DNA of 64,000 nucleotides from Homoserinimonas sp044769865 (GTDB lineage: Bacteria > Actinomycetota > Actinomycetes > Actinomycetales > Microbacteriaceae). Below are positions 1 to 8,413 of the stretch, one piece after another. The stretch spans positions 248,001 to 312,000 of the forward strand of contig NZ_JBIZWA010000001.1 of NCBI RefSeq assembly GCF_044769865.1. Direction: 5' to 3'. A program made the position numbers and the translations under genes. Position 1 is the first letter of the stretch. Every line of letters begins with the position of its first letter. The notes under the pieces are model-generated. The model made no database searches. It saw only the letters and a program-made list of their open reading frames with translations, and was not told the DNA's origin.

Positions 1-648
1 GAGGCGCCCATCGGTGGCGTTGACGATCACGCGGCGGGGCTTGTGGGCGATGAGGTTGAGCTTGTCGCGGAAGTAGGCCTGCTCGCTGCCGTGCCAGTCG
101 AGGTGCTCGGCGAACAGTGAGGTGACGACGGCCGTGTGCGGCGACACCGTCAGCCCCGCGCACTGGTAGCTCGACAGCTCGACGACGTAGCGCGGCGACT
201 CCGGCAGCGACAGGAGCGGCACGCCGATGTTGCCGCCGAGCGCGGCAGGCCCGTGCAGCGCCGTCTCCAGGTGATGGATGAGGCTGCTCGTCGTGCTCTT
301 GCCCTTGCTGCCCGTCACCGCGACGGTCTGCTCCGCGTGCTCGGCGAGCCACAGGCTCGTGCCCGTCGTCAGCTCGATGCCCGACTCCCGCACCCGCTGC
401 AGCAGCGGATGCTGCGGGCTCACGCCGGGCGACGCGACGACGAGATCGATCGCCCCCTCGACGGCACCGACGTGCACGGGAACCCGCTCACCCCACACCT
501 CGGTCCAGGCGGGTGCGGAGGCCGCGTCATCCGTGTAGGCGATGACGGATGTCGCGACCGGCGCCGCCAGCTCGGCGACCGCCTGCCCCTCACGGCCGGT
601 ACCGACGATGAGCACGCGGCGCCCGCGGAACGTCTCGGCCGCGCTCAC
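1..648 (-). CDS. murD2: MurD-family ligase MurD2 (UDP-MurNAc-L-Ala:L-Glu ligase), C-terminus beyond window
   Basis: Mur ligase that attaches glutamate to UDP-MurNAc-L-Ala in the cytoplasm, an early peptidoglycan step. The first 216 codons are present and the gene runs off the left edge. Visible: an N-terminal nucleotide-binding strand (RRVLIVGTGREG) and the Mur ligase P-loop TGSKGKSTTSS, with Walker Lys at about residue 117. The start is GTG at 648, overlapping the murL stop by four bases (GTGA), so the two are translationally coupled. A MurD next to MurL is, by family knowledge, the MurD2 type that adds L-Glu for MurL to epimerise. That substrate is inferred from the neighbour; an ordinary D-Glu-adding MurD cannot be excluded. 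Confidence 0.85.
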   Translation of the reverse strand, partial: MSAAETFRGRRVLIVGTGREGQAVAELAAPVATSVIAYTDDAASAPAWTEVWGERVPVHVGAVEGAIDLVVASPGVSPQHPLLQRVRESGIELTTGTSLWLAEHAEQTVAVTGSKGKSTTSSLIHHLETALHGPAALGGNIGVPLLSLPESPRYVVELSSYQCAGLTVSPHTAVVTSLFAEHLDWHGSEQAYFRDKLNLIAHKPRRVIVNATDGRL

Positions 649-2042
649 AGCGGCACACCCGAATCGAGCAGGTCGCGCGCCTCGGCGTAGATGCTGGGCA
701 CGGGAGTCGCCGCGCGGTCGGCGAAGAGCGAGCGCTCCATCGCGGGGTCACCATCGAGCAGCTCGGGGGCCCGCTCGACGAGCGCCTTGACGACGGCGGA
801 GTCCCACCACTCGGGCGAACGCGCGGCCAGGCTCATCGCGACGGTCGACTCCGCTTCCTCACCCACGCACTCGAAGGGCTTGTGCGCGTCGAGTCCCAAG
901 AGGGAGGCGAAACCATCGGCAAGCTCGGGCTTGGCGAACATGTCGGTGCCGATGATGCCGACGAGGCGGTCGCGGGACATGAAGGGAGACAGCGCGAGGA
1001 ACACGAACTGGCACTTGGCACACTCGCCGCACCAGCCGGGCTCGGCGCCCGAGAGGCGGAACGCCCGGTTGCAGCTCACGATCGCATCGTCATAGCGCTC
1101 GGTGCGGGCGAACTTGCCCGCGATGCGCAACTCCGTGAAGGGGCGCAGGAGCGAGAAGTAGGCCCCCCGCTCCCCGGTCTGCGCCTCGATCGCACCGGCG
1201 AGCAGCTGCTCGGCCTCGAGGCTCTTCGACCACTGGTGGTTGACGGGCTCGCCGTCCCAGACGAGGGTCGGCTCGGCGGCGGAGTTCTCGTTCGACATGA
1301 CGACCGGCCCGAGCCCGAGCAGCCGTGCCTGCGCGAGCGCGATGAGGGAGTTCATGGCCGTGACGGGCACGTGACCGTTCAAGGCCCCCGCCGTGTTGAG
1401 TTCGAAGAGGGCGGGGTCGAGCGTGCGGGTGGCCGTCACGAAGGGCAGCCCGGCCGCCTCCGCGACGCGGCGCATGATCGCGTTGGGGTTGACCGAGAAC
1501 TGGGTCACGTCGAGGCCCGCGAGCCGCAGCGACTCGACCGTCACGACCGAGTCCTTGCCCCCGCCGACGGGCGCGAGAGGCCGAGCGAGACGCTCCCCCT
1601 TGAGGTCGACGGATGCCCGCGGCGCCGCGGGCACGCCCGTCACCGTCACCGCGGTCTCCAGCAGCGCCGGCAGCCCTGCGCGGTAGGCGAACTCCGCGAG
1701 CCCGTGCCGCAGCGCCTGCTCCAGGAACGCGGCTCCCTCGGCCGCGAGACCGTCCACCGCCACCTCATAGACGGGTGGTGCAGCCGCCTTGTAGTAGCTG
1801 AGTCCCAGCACCGCACCCAGCAGGGGCAGGATGTCGCGGGCCGCCGCCCAGTCGGGCGTCACTCCGTCGGCCGGGGCCGAGAAGCCGATGCGCTCCGTGA
1901 AGCTCGAGGGTGAGGCATCCGCCCCCTCGCGCGGAACGAGCGTGAAGGTGAAATCAACCGCGCTCGCGGACTCGTCGACGCTGAAGCTGTCGAAGCGGAA
2001 CGCCCCATAGGCGCTCGGGTCGAAGGGGCCTGCGGTGCTCAC
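645..2042 (-). CDS. murL: UDP-MurNAc-L-Ala-L-Glu epimerase MurL
   Basis: MurL converts UDP-MurNAc-L-Ala-L-Glu to the D-Glu form using ATP, bypassing glutamate racemase. The 465-residue protein has the PP-loop-like motif PVGGGKDSV (Lys about residue 163), a GHVPVTAMNSL segment, and a Cys cluster WCGECAKC in the C-terminal third. Length and motifs fit the MurL family described in Xanthomonas and some actinobacteria. The start is GTG at 2042, preceded by the box TAGTCT with a 6-base spacer, so the mRNA is probably leaderless. It is divergent from pncB and overlaps downstream murD2 by four bases, which supports a two-gene pathway unit. Confidence rests on the motif pattern and the adjacent Mur ligase. 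Confidence 0.85.
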   Translation of the reverse strand: MSTAGPFDPSAYGAFRFDSFSVDESASAVDFTFTLVPREGADASPSSFTERIGFSAPADGVTPDWAAARDILPLLGAVLGLSYYKAAAPPVYEVAVDGLAAEGAAFLEQALRHGLAEFAYRAGLPALLETAVTVTGVPAAPRASVDLKGERLARPLAPVGGGKDSVVTVESLRLAGLDVTQFSVNPNAIMRRVAEAAGLPFVTATRTLDPALFELNTAGALNGHVPVTAMNSLIALAQARLLGLGPVVMSNENSAAEPTLVWDGEPVNHQWSKSLEAEQLLAGAIEAQTGERGAYFSLLRPFTELRIAGKFARTERYDDAIVSCNRAFRLSGAEPGWCGECAKCQFVFLALSPFMSRDRLVGIIGTDMFAKPELADGFASLLGLDAHKPFECVGEEAESTVAMSLAARSPEWWDSAVVKALVERAPELLDGDPAMERSLFADRAATPVPSIYAEARDLLDSGVPL

Positions 2043-2048
2043 CGCAAA

Positions 2049-2054
2049 AGACTA
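2049..2054 (-). promoter_or_regulatory. -10 box of leaderless murL promoter
   Basis: TAGTCT on the minus strand, followed by six bases and the murL GTG. The spacing puts the transcription start on or next to the start codon. Confidence 0.6.
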
Positions 2055-2090
2055 GTCGACGGGCATCTGAGGTGGCCCGATCGCCCGCGT

Positions 2091-2096
2091 TAGGCT
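2091..2096 (+). promoter_or_regulatory. -10 box of leaderless pncB promoter
   Basis: TAGGCT, then six bases, then the pncB GTG at 2103. Together with the murL box it makes a 60-bp divergent promoter region without room for long leaders. Confidence 0.6.
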
Positions 2097-2102
2097 GGCC
2101 GG

Positions 2103-3395
2103 GTGAGCGACGCATCGACCGCCCTGCTGACCGACCAGTACGAACTGACGATGGTGGACGCCGCCCTGCGTGCCGGCACCAACGATCGGCCGTGCATCTT
2201 CGAGGCCTTCGCGCGTCGACTCCCCGGCGCCCGGCGCTACGGGGTGCTCGCGGGCACGGGCCGACTGCTCGAGCTCATCGAACGCTTCCGCTTCTCCGAC
2301 GCGGAACTCTCCTGGCTGCGTGACAACAGCATCGTCTCCCCCGAGACGATTGACTGGCTGGCCGACTACCGCTTCTCGGGCGACATCCATGGATACCGGG
2401 AGGGCGAGGTCTACTTTCCGGGCTCGCCGCTGCTCGTCGTCGAGGGCAGCTTCGGCGAATGCGTCGTGCTCGAGACCCTCATCCTGAGCGTGCTCAACTA
2501 CGACTCGGCCGTCGCCACGGCCGCCGCGCGCATGGTCGGCGCGGCCGCTGGCAAGCCCCTCGCCGAGATGGGCTCGCGCCGCACGGGGGAACGCAGCGCC
2601 ATCGCGGCCGCCCGTGCCGCCTACATCGCCGGCTTCGCCTCGACGAGCAACCTCGAGGCGGGGCGCACCTGGGGCGTGCCGACCATGGGTACCGCCGCGC
2701 ACTCCTTCACGCTCCTGCACGAGACCGAGGAAGAGGCCTTCCAGGCGCAGGTCGACGCACTCGGCCCCGGCACGACACTGCTCGTCGACACCTATGACGT
2801 GCACGCCGCCGTCGAGAAGGCCGTGCGCATCGCCGGCACGCAGCTCGGCGCCGTGCGGATCGACAGCGGGGACCTCCCCCAGCAGGTCGCGGCTGTTCGC
2901 GCCCAGCTCGACTCCCTCGGCGCGACCGAGACCCGCATCACGGTCACGAGCGACCTCGACGAATACACGATCGCCGCGATGTCGGCGACCCCCGTCGACT
3001 CCTTCGGCGTCGGCACCTCGGTCGTCACGGGTTCCGGCTCGCCCGCATCCGGCATGGTCTACAAGCTGGTGGCGCGACAGGATTCCAGCGGCGAGTGGAT
3101 CTCCGTCGCGAAGAAGTCGGCCGACAAGGCAACCGTCGGTGGGCGCAAGTTCCCCGTGCGGCAGCTCGAGGACGGGGTTGCGACCGCCGAGGTCCTGCAC
3201 ACGGGCGCGGCCGAACACGACGGCCGCGAACTCCTCGTGCCGCTCATCGTTGACGGCGCGGTCGAACGGCAGTACCTCGGCGCGGAGGGCACCCGGCTGG
3301 CGCGCGAACACCGGGCCGCGGCCGTCGCAGAGCTCCCGCCCGCCGCGTCACGGCTCAGCCGCGGCGAGCCGGTACTCCCCACCGTCTACGCGTAG
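2103..3395 (+). CDS. pncB: nicotinate phosphoribosyltransferase
   Basis: Makes nicotinate mononucleotide from nicotinate and PRPP (ATP-assisted), the first step of NAD salvage in the cytoplasm. The 430-residue protein starts with the family hallmark LLTDQYELTM and carries EMGSRRTGE, GTAAHSF and FGVGTSVVTG segments that line the substrate and PRPP pocket in this family; the length is normal. The GTG start sits six bases after TAGGCT. It is transcribed alone and ends at the inverted-repeat region shared with the convergent ramB-like gene. Why it is divergent from murL is not obvious; no shared function is implied. Confidence 0.93.
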   Translation: MSDASTALLTDQYELTMVDAALRAGTNDRPCIFEAFARRLPGARRYGVLAGTGRLLELIERFRFSDAELSWLRDNSIVSPETIDWLADYRFSGDIHGYREGEVYFPGSPLLVVEGSFGECVVLETLILSVLNYDSAVATAAARMVGAAAGKPLAEMGSRRTGERSAIAAARAAYIAGFASTSNLEAGRTWGVPTMGTAAHSFTLLHETEEEAFQAQVDALGPGTTLLVDTYDVHAAVEKAVRIAGTQLGAVRIDSGDLPQQVAAVRAQLDSLGATETRITVTSDLDEYTIAAMSATPVDSFGVGTSVVTGSGSPASGMVYKLVARQDSSGEWISVAKKSADKATVGGRKFPVRQLEDGVATAEVLHTGAAEHDGRELLVPLIVDGAVERQYLGAEGTRLAREHRAAAVAELPPAASRLSRGEPVLPTVYA

Positions 3396-3398
3396 CCC

Positions 3399-3502
3399 CT
3401 TTCACAATTCAGGACTTGGCCCTCCCAATTCAGGACTTGGCCCTCCCAATTCAGGATCTGGCCTCAGCTTCTCCTGAGTTGTGAAAGCCAAGTCCTGAAT
3501 TG
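3399..3502. repeat. convergent-end repeat cluster: 21-bp tandem units inside a long inverted repeat
   Basis: Three tandem units with a 21-bp period begin at 3405, 3426 and 3447 (CAATTCAGGACTTGGCCCTC type; the third diverges). An outer inverted repeat pairs 3399-3414 (CTTTCACAATTCAGGA) with 3472-3487 (TCCTGAGTTGTGAAAG), and a further reverse copy, CCAAGTCCTGAATTG, lies at 3488-3502. The cluster fills the space between the 3' ends of convergent pncB and the ramB-like gene, so it probably works as a bidirectional terminator or transcript end. A related element lies at 61874-61960. Confidence 0.8.
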
Positions 3503-3508
3503 AGAACG

Positions 3509-4966
3509 TCAGTCTTTGGGCGCGTGCGACTCCAGGAAGGCATAGACCTCGCTCTGGTCGATGCCCGTCAGCGTGCCTGAGGGCACCGCGGCGAGCAGCG
3601 AGGAGTTGAGGCTGGCGCTCGGGAGGGCGTGCTCGGCCCACTTGCTGGCGAGCTCTCCCGGCGGCTTGCGGCAGCACGCCGGGTCGGGGCACGACGACAC
3701 CTGGCGGTGCTTGGTGTCGCGGCCGCGGAACCACTTGACGTTGGCGAAGGGCGTGCCGACGCTCACCGAGAAGGCGCCCTGGTGGGTCGTCTGGATGCTC
3801 GAGGTGCACCAGTACGTCCCGGCCGGCTTGTCGGTGTACTGGTGGTACGGGCTGAAGCGGTCATCGACGTCGAACACCTGCCGGGCGCTCCACCGGCGAC
3901 ACACGACCTGTCCCTCGACGGCGCCAAGGGCATCCGTCGGGAAGGCTGCGTTGTCGTTCTCGTAGGCCTTCGAGATCGTGCCCGACTCGTGCACCTTGAG
4001 AAAGTGCACGGGGATGCCGAGGTGCTGCGTCGAGAGGTTCGTGAAGCGGTGCGCCGCGGTCTCGTAGGTGACGGCGAAGGTGTCGCGAAGGTCTTCGACC
4101 GAGAGCTCCTTGGCGTTCTTCGCCGCCGTGAGGAACTCGACCGCGCCCGCCTCCGGCACCATGAGCGCCGCCGCGAGGTAGTTCGTCTCGACGCGCTGGC
4201 GAAGGAACTCCGTGTAGTCCTTCGGTTCCGTGATGCCGAGCACGTGGCCCGCGAGCGCCTGCAGCAGTGACGTGCGCGGGTCTCCCCCGGGGTTCATCTG
4301 CAGGTAGATGCGGCCGTGCTTGCGGTCGGTGACAGAACGAGTGGATGCCGGCAGATCCTTCACGTAGTGCAGCGAGAAACCGAGGTGGCTGGCGAGGTCG
4401 GAGGCGATGCGCTGTGAGAGGGGCCCGCCCGTGTGGCCGACGGCCGAGAGGAGTCTTGCTGCGGTCTCCTCGAGCTCGGGGAAGTAGTTGTTCTGGGTGC
4501 GCATCTGCTGGCGCAGCTCGGTGTTCGCCCTGCGTGCCTCCTCCGGTGTCGCGGCGCGCTGCCGGTGCAGGCGTTCCAGCTCGGCATGCAGCCCGAGGAT
4601 CGTCTCGATGGCCTCATCGCTGAGCGACTTGCGCACAGGCAGGGGCGGCAGCCCGAGCGATGAGTAGAGGGGTCCACGCTGCGCGCGCTCGAGCGCGATC
4701 TCGAGTGCGGCGCGCTTGGAGGGTGCCTCGGTCGCGAGCAGTACCTCGAGCCCGACGCCGAGTGCGCGGGCGAGCGTCTGGAGGTCGCTGAGGCGGGGTT
4801 CGCGCTTGCCGTTCTCAAGCACGCTCACCTGGGAGGGTGCCCGGCCGATTGCCGCTCCGAGGTCGTCGAGCGTCATGCCGCGCTCCGTGCGGAGCTGGCG
4901 GATGCGCTTTCCGATCGTGAGGGCGTCGAGCGTCTCGTCGATGGGCGGGGCGAGCATGTCGGTCAT
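3509..4966 (-). CDS. ramB: XRE-type regulator of acetate/glyoxylate metabolism, RamB-like
   Basis: Transcription factor of the RamB family, which in Corynebacterium and Mycobacterium controls isocitrate lyase and malate synthase according to acetate/fatty-acid supply. The 485-residue protein has an N-terminal helix-turn-helix (about residues 18-75: IGKRIRQLRTERGMTLDDLG then SQVSVLENGKREP), a central IrrE-like/DUF955 region (YLAAALMVPEA) and a C-terminal Cys-rich part (SSCPDPACC) as in short-chain-fatty-acyl regulators. The ATG at 4966 faces aceB across 128 bp that hold two overlapping palindromes, so self-regulation and aceB control are likely. Its end abuts the repeat cluster. Family assignment is firm; repressor versus activator is not visible. 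Confidence 0.9.
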   Translation of the reverse strand: MTDMLAPPIDETLDALTIGKRIRQLRTERGMTLDDLGAAIGRAPSQVSVLENGKREPRLSDLQTLARALGVGLEVLLATEAPSKRAALEIALERAQRGPLYSSLGLPPLPVRKSLSDEAIETILGLHAELERLHRQRAATPEEARRANTELRQQMRTQNNYFPELEETAARLLSAVGHTGGPLSQRIASDLASHLGFSLHYVKDLPASTRSVTDRKHGRIYLQMNPGGDPRTSLLQALAGHVLGITEPKDYTEFLRQRVETNYLAAALMVPEAGAVEFLTAAKNAKELSVEDLRDTFAVTYETAAHRFTNLSTQHLGIPVHFLKVHESGTISKAYENDNAAFPTDALGAVEGQVVCRRWSARQVFDVDDRFSPYHQYTDKPAGTYWCTSSIQTTHQGAFSVSVGTPFANVKWFRGRDTKHRQVSSCPDPACCRKPPGELASKWAEHALPSASLNSSLLAAVPSGTLTGIDQSEVYAFLESHAPKD

Positions 4967-4986
4967 GGATTCAGGGTGCCAGACAA

Positions 4987-5024
4987 CCTTCTTCTATGCA
5001 ACAGAAGAAGGGCAAATCTTCTGT
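4987..5024. promoter_or_regulatory. two overlapping palindromes in the ramB-aceB intergenic region
   Basis: CCTTCTTCT (4987-4995) pairs with AGAAGAAGG (5003-5011) across a 7-base spacer. ACAGAAGA (5001-5008) pairs with TCTTCTGT (5017-5024) across 8 bases. The right arm of the first is the left arm of the second, giving three alternating half-sites between divergent regulator and target genes: a good candidate operator. The spacers hold ATGCAAC and GGGCAAA, close to the TTTGCAAA core known for RamB sites. Confidence 0.6.
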
Positions 5025-5094
5025 CTCAGTTTGGCGGGAAGAGGTTTGATTCTTGGGTCAGAGTTGGGGAAAGCACCGGACGAAAGGTCACACC

Positions 5095-6714
5095 ATGAAC
5101 CCCACAATCGAGATCACGGGCCCCCAGCGGGACCGCTTCGACGAGATCCTCACCGACGAGGCCCTTGCGTTCGTGGCAGCACTCCACGCTCGCTTCAGCG
5201 GCCAGCGGCACGACCGACTCGCCGACCGGATGCAGCGGCGCTTCGACCTCGGCAATGGACGCGACCTGCGCTTCCTGCCCGAGACCGAGCACATCCGCAA
5301 CGACGAGTCCTGGAAGGTCGCGGGCGCCGGCCCGGGCCTCGAGGACCGCCGCGTCGAGATCACGGGCCCGACCGACCGCAAGATGGCAATCAATGCGCTC
5401 AACTCGGGCGCCAACGTGTGGCTCGCCGACCAAGAGGACGCGACGAGCCCCACCTGGGCCAACGTCATCGGCGGCCAGATCACCCTCTACGACTTCCTCC
5501 GCGGCCAGCTCGACTACACGAGCCCCGAGGGCAAGACCTACGCGGTCACGGCCGAGCGCACCCCCACGATCGTGTTCCGCCCGCGGGGCTGGCACCTCGT
5601 CGAGAAGCACCTGCGCTTCATCGACCGCACGGGCATCAGCATGGCCGCATCCGGCAGCCTCGTCGACTTCGGCCTCTACTTCTTCCACAACGCGAAGAAG
5701 CTCATCGAACAGGGTCGCGGCCCCTACTTCTACCTGCCGAAGCTCGAGTCACACCTCGAGGCTCGCCTCTGGAACGAGGTGTTCTCGTTCTCCGAGGAGT
5801 ACCTCGGCATCGAGCACGGCACGATCCGCGCCACGGTGCTCATCGAGACGATCCCCGCCGCCTTCGAGATGGAGGAGATCCTCTACGAGCTGCGCGACCA
5901 CTGCGCAGGCCTCAACGCCGGCCGCTGGGACTACATCTTCTCGATCATCAAGAACTACCGCGGCCGCGGCCAGTGGTACGTCATGCCCGACCGCAACCAG
6001 ATCACCATGACGGTGCCGTTCATGCGGGCCTACACCGAGCTGCTCGTGAGCACCTGCCACAAGCGCGGCGCCTTCGCGATCGGCGGCATGAGCGCCTTCA
6101 TCCCCAACCGCCGCGACCCCGAGGTCACCGAGCGCGCCCTCGAGCAGGTCGCCGCCGACAAGCGCCGCGAGGCGAATGACGGCTTTGACGGCACCTGGGT
6201 CGCCCACCCCGACCTCATTCCGACCGCGAAGACGGAGTTCGACGCCGTGCTCGGCGACAAGCCCAACCAGGTCGACCGCCTGCGCGACGACGTGCACGTC
6301 ACCCGCGACCAGCTGCTCGACATCCGCTCGATCGGCGGCACGGTGACGGATGCCGGACTCCGCGACAACGTCTCCATCGCCATCCGCTACATCGAGTCGT
6401 GGCTGCGCGGTGTCGGCGCCGCCGCGATCGACAACCTCATGGAGGACGCCGCGACGGCCGAGATCAGCCGCTCGCAGATCTGGCAGTGGATCCACCAGAA
6501 CACCGTGACCGAGGAAGGCACCGTCATCTGCACGGAGGTCGTCGAGGGCATCATCGAGCGCCTCGGCCTTGAGCGCTTCGACGGCGACCGCTTCGACGAC
6601 GCGATCGACGTCTTCCGCGAGGTCGCCCTCCGCGAGGAGTACCCGACCTTCCTCACGATCACCGCCTACACGCGCTACCTCGTCGAGGAACCGCAGCCCG
6701 TCGCATCCGCCTGA
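5095..6714 (+). CDS. aceB: malate synthase A
   Basis: Condenses glyoxylate with acetyl-CoA to malate, second step of the glyoxylate shunt. The 539 residues match the length of malate synthase A (not the long G form). Diagnostic segments: NVWLADQEDATSPTW, VLIETIPAAFEMEEIL and AGLNAGRWDYIFS. ATG 5095 was chosen over an in-frame TTG at 5053 because GAAAGG lies eight bases upstream of it and the protein MNPTIEITGPQ starts normally. It lies 40 bp upstream of aceA in the same orientation and is divergent from the RamB-type regulator, which together make a compact regulated glyoxylate-shunt unit. Confidence 0.95.
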   Translation: MNPTIEITGPQRDRFDEILTDEALAFVAALHARFSGQRHDRLADRMQRRFDLGNGRDLRFLPETEHIRNDESWKVAGAGPGLEDRRVEITGPTDRKMAINALNSGANVWLADQEDATSPTWANVIGGQITLYDFLRGQLDYTSPEGKTYAVTAERTPTIVFRPRGWHLVEKHLRFIDRTGISMAASGSLVDFGLYFFHNAKKLIEQGRGPYFYLPKLESHLEARLWNEVFSFSEEYLGIEHGTIRATVLIETIPAAFEMEEILYELRDHCAGLNAGRWDYIFSIIKNYRGRGQWYVMPDRNQITMTVPFMRAYTELLVSTCHKRGAFAIGGMSAFIPNRRDPEVTERALEQVAADKRREANDGFDGTWVAHPDLIPTAKTEFDAVLGDKPNQVDRLRDDVHVTRDQLLDIRSIGGTVTDAGLRDNVSIAIRYIESWLRGVGAAAIDNLMEDAATAEISRSQIWQWIHQNTVTEEGTVICTEVVEGIIERLGLERFDGDRFDDAIDVFREVALREEYPTFLTITAYTRYLVEEPQPVASA

Positions 6715-6754
6715 CCCACACCAGCCCCATCCCACCAACGAAGGAATCAGCACC

Positions 6755-8347
6755 ATGACCACGTATCAGGACGACATCGCGTCGATCGAGGCCCTCAAGC
6801 AGCAGTACGGCAGCAGCTGGGACGCCATCAACCCCGAGTCGGTCGCCCGCATGCGCGCCCAGAACCGTTTCAAGACGGGCCTCGAGATCGCCCAGTACAC
6901 GGCAGACATCATGCGCCGCGACATGGCCGAGTACGACGCCGACTCCTCCGTCTACACGCAGTCCCTCGGCGTGTGGCACGGCTTCATCGGCCAGCAGAAG
7001 CTCATCTCGATCAAGAAGCACCTCAAGAGCACCAACAAGCGCTACCTGTACCTCTCGGGATGGATGGTCGCGGCGCTTCGCTCGGAGTTCGGCCCGCTGC
7101 CCGACCAGTCGATGCACGAGAAGACGGCCGTTCCCGCGCTGATCGAGGAGCTCTACACCTTCCTGCGCCAGGCGGATGCTCGCGAGCTCGACCTGCTCTT
7201 CACGAAGCTTGACGCCGCCCGCTCGGCCGGCGACGAGACCTCGGTCGAGCTCATTCAGTCGCAGATCGACAACTACGAGACGCACGTCGTGCCGATCATC
7301 GCCGACATCGACGCCGGCTTCGGCAACCCGGAGGCGACCTACCTCCTCGCCAAGAAGATGATCGAGGCTGGCGCGTGTGCCATCCAGATCGAGAACCAGG
7401 TATCCGACGAGAAGCAGTGCGGCCACCAGGACGGCAAGGTCACGGTTCCCCACGAGGACTTCATCGCCAAGATCAACGCCGTGCGCTACGCGTTCCTCGA
7501 GCTCGGCATCGACAACGGCGTGATCGTCGCCCGCACCGACTCGCTCGGCGCCGGCCTCACCCAGAAGCTCGCCGTCACGCAGACGCCCGGCGACCTGGGC
7601 GACCAGTACAACTCCTTCCTTGACGTCGAGGAGATCTCGGAGTCCGAGCTCGGCAACGGCGATGTCGTCATGAAGCGCGACGGCAAGCTGCTGCGCCCGA
7701 AGCGCCTCGCGAGCAACCTCTACCAGTTCCGCCAGGGCACGGGTGAGGCTCGCTGCGTGCTCGACTGCATCACCTCGCTGCAGAACGGTGCCGACCTGCT
7801 GTGGATCGAGACCGAGAAGCCGCACGTGGGCCAGATCGCCGGCATGGTCGACGAGGTGCGCAAGGTGTTCCCCAACGCCAAGCTCGTCTACAACAACAGC
7901 CCGTCGTTCAACTGGACCCTCAACTTCCGCCAGCAGGCCTTCGACAAGATGGTCGAAGAGGGCAAGGATGTTTCGGCCTACGACCGCGACAAGCTCATGA
8001 GCGTCGAGTACGACGAGACCGAGCTCGCGACGACCGCCGACGAGATGATCCGCAACTTCCAGAAGGAGGGCTCGGCGAAGGCCGGCATCTTCCACCACCT
8101 CATCACCCTGCCGACGTACCACACGGCTGCGCTGTCGACGGATGACCTTGCCAAGGGTTACTTCGCCGACCAGGGCATGCTCGCCTACGTCAAGGGCGTG
8201 CAGCGTCGCGAGATCCGTGAGGGAATCGCGACCGTCAAGCACCAGAACATGGCTGGCTCCGACATCGGCGACAACCACAAGGAGTACTTCGCGGGTGACG
8301 CGGCCCTCAAGGCCGGCGGCCAGAACAACACGATGAACCAGTTCTAG
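6755..8347 (+). CDS. aceA: isocitrate lyase, long (about 530-residue) type
   Basis: Cleaves isocitrate to succinate and glyoxylate, allowing growth on acetate or fatty acids. At 530 residues it is about 100 longer than the usual actinobacterial enzyme. The catalytic loop reads DEKQCGHQDGK (active-site Cys about residue 222) instead of KKCGH, resembling the longer subfamily known from Pseudomonas. Other expected segments are present: ADIDAGFGNPEATY, NNSPSFNW and ARTDSLGAG. The ATG at 6755 follows a GAAGGA Shine-Dalgarno. A strong rho-independent terminator follows at 8365-8392, closing the aceB-aceA operon. Confidence 0.93.
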   Translation: MTTYQDDIASIEALKQQYGSSWDAINPESVARMRAQNRFKTGLEIAQYTADIMRRDMAEYDADSSVYTQSLGVWHGFIGQQKLISIKKHLKSTNKRYLYLSGWMVAALRSEFGPLPDQSMHEKTAVPALIEELYTFLRQADARELDLLFTKLDAARSAGDETSVELIQSQIDNYETHVVPIIADIDAGFGNPEATYLLAKKMIEAGACAIQIENQVSDEKQCGHQDGKVTVPHEDFIAKINAVRYAFLELGIDNGVIVARTDSLGAGLTQKLAVTQTPGDLGDQYNSFLDVEEISESELGNGDVVMKRDGKLLRPKRLASNLYQFRQGTGEARCVLDCITSLQNGADLLWIETEKPHVGQIAGMVDEVRKVFPNAKLVYNNSPSFNWTLNFRQQAFDKMVEEGKDVSAYDRDKLMSVEYDETELATTADEMIRNFQKEGSAKAGIFHHLITLPTYHTAALSTDDLAKGYFADQGMLAYVKGVQRREIREGIATVKHQNMAGSDIGDNHKEYFAGDAALKAGGQNNTMNQF

Positions 8348-8364
8348 TCCTTCGCCAGAACTGA

Positions 8365-8392
8365 AGAAGCCCCGGCCTCGGCCGGGGCTTCT
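8365..8392 (+). terminator. rho-independent terminator after aceA
   Basis: A perfect 12-bp stem (AGAAGCCCCGGC / GCCGGGGCTTCT) with loop CTCG, preceded by an A-rich and followed by a T-rich stretch. It lies between aceA and the convergent GntR gene and can serve both strands. Confidence 0.88.
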
Positions 8393-8413
8393 TTCGTCGT
8401 TGAGGAGGGAGGG

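Noticed and set aside
5053..5094. Upstream TTG start for aceB giving 14 extra residues
   Set aside because: ATG 5095 has a Shine-Dalgarno at correct distance and the family N-terminus; the extension lies in the operator region.
5749..8278. Long minus-strand frames antisense to aceB and aceA (337 and 539 codons)
   Set aside because: They are shadows of the two confidently identified glyoxylate-shunt genes, with no recognisable protein features.
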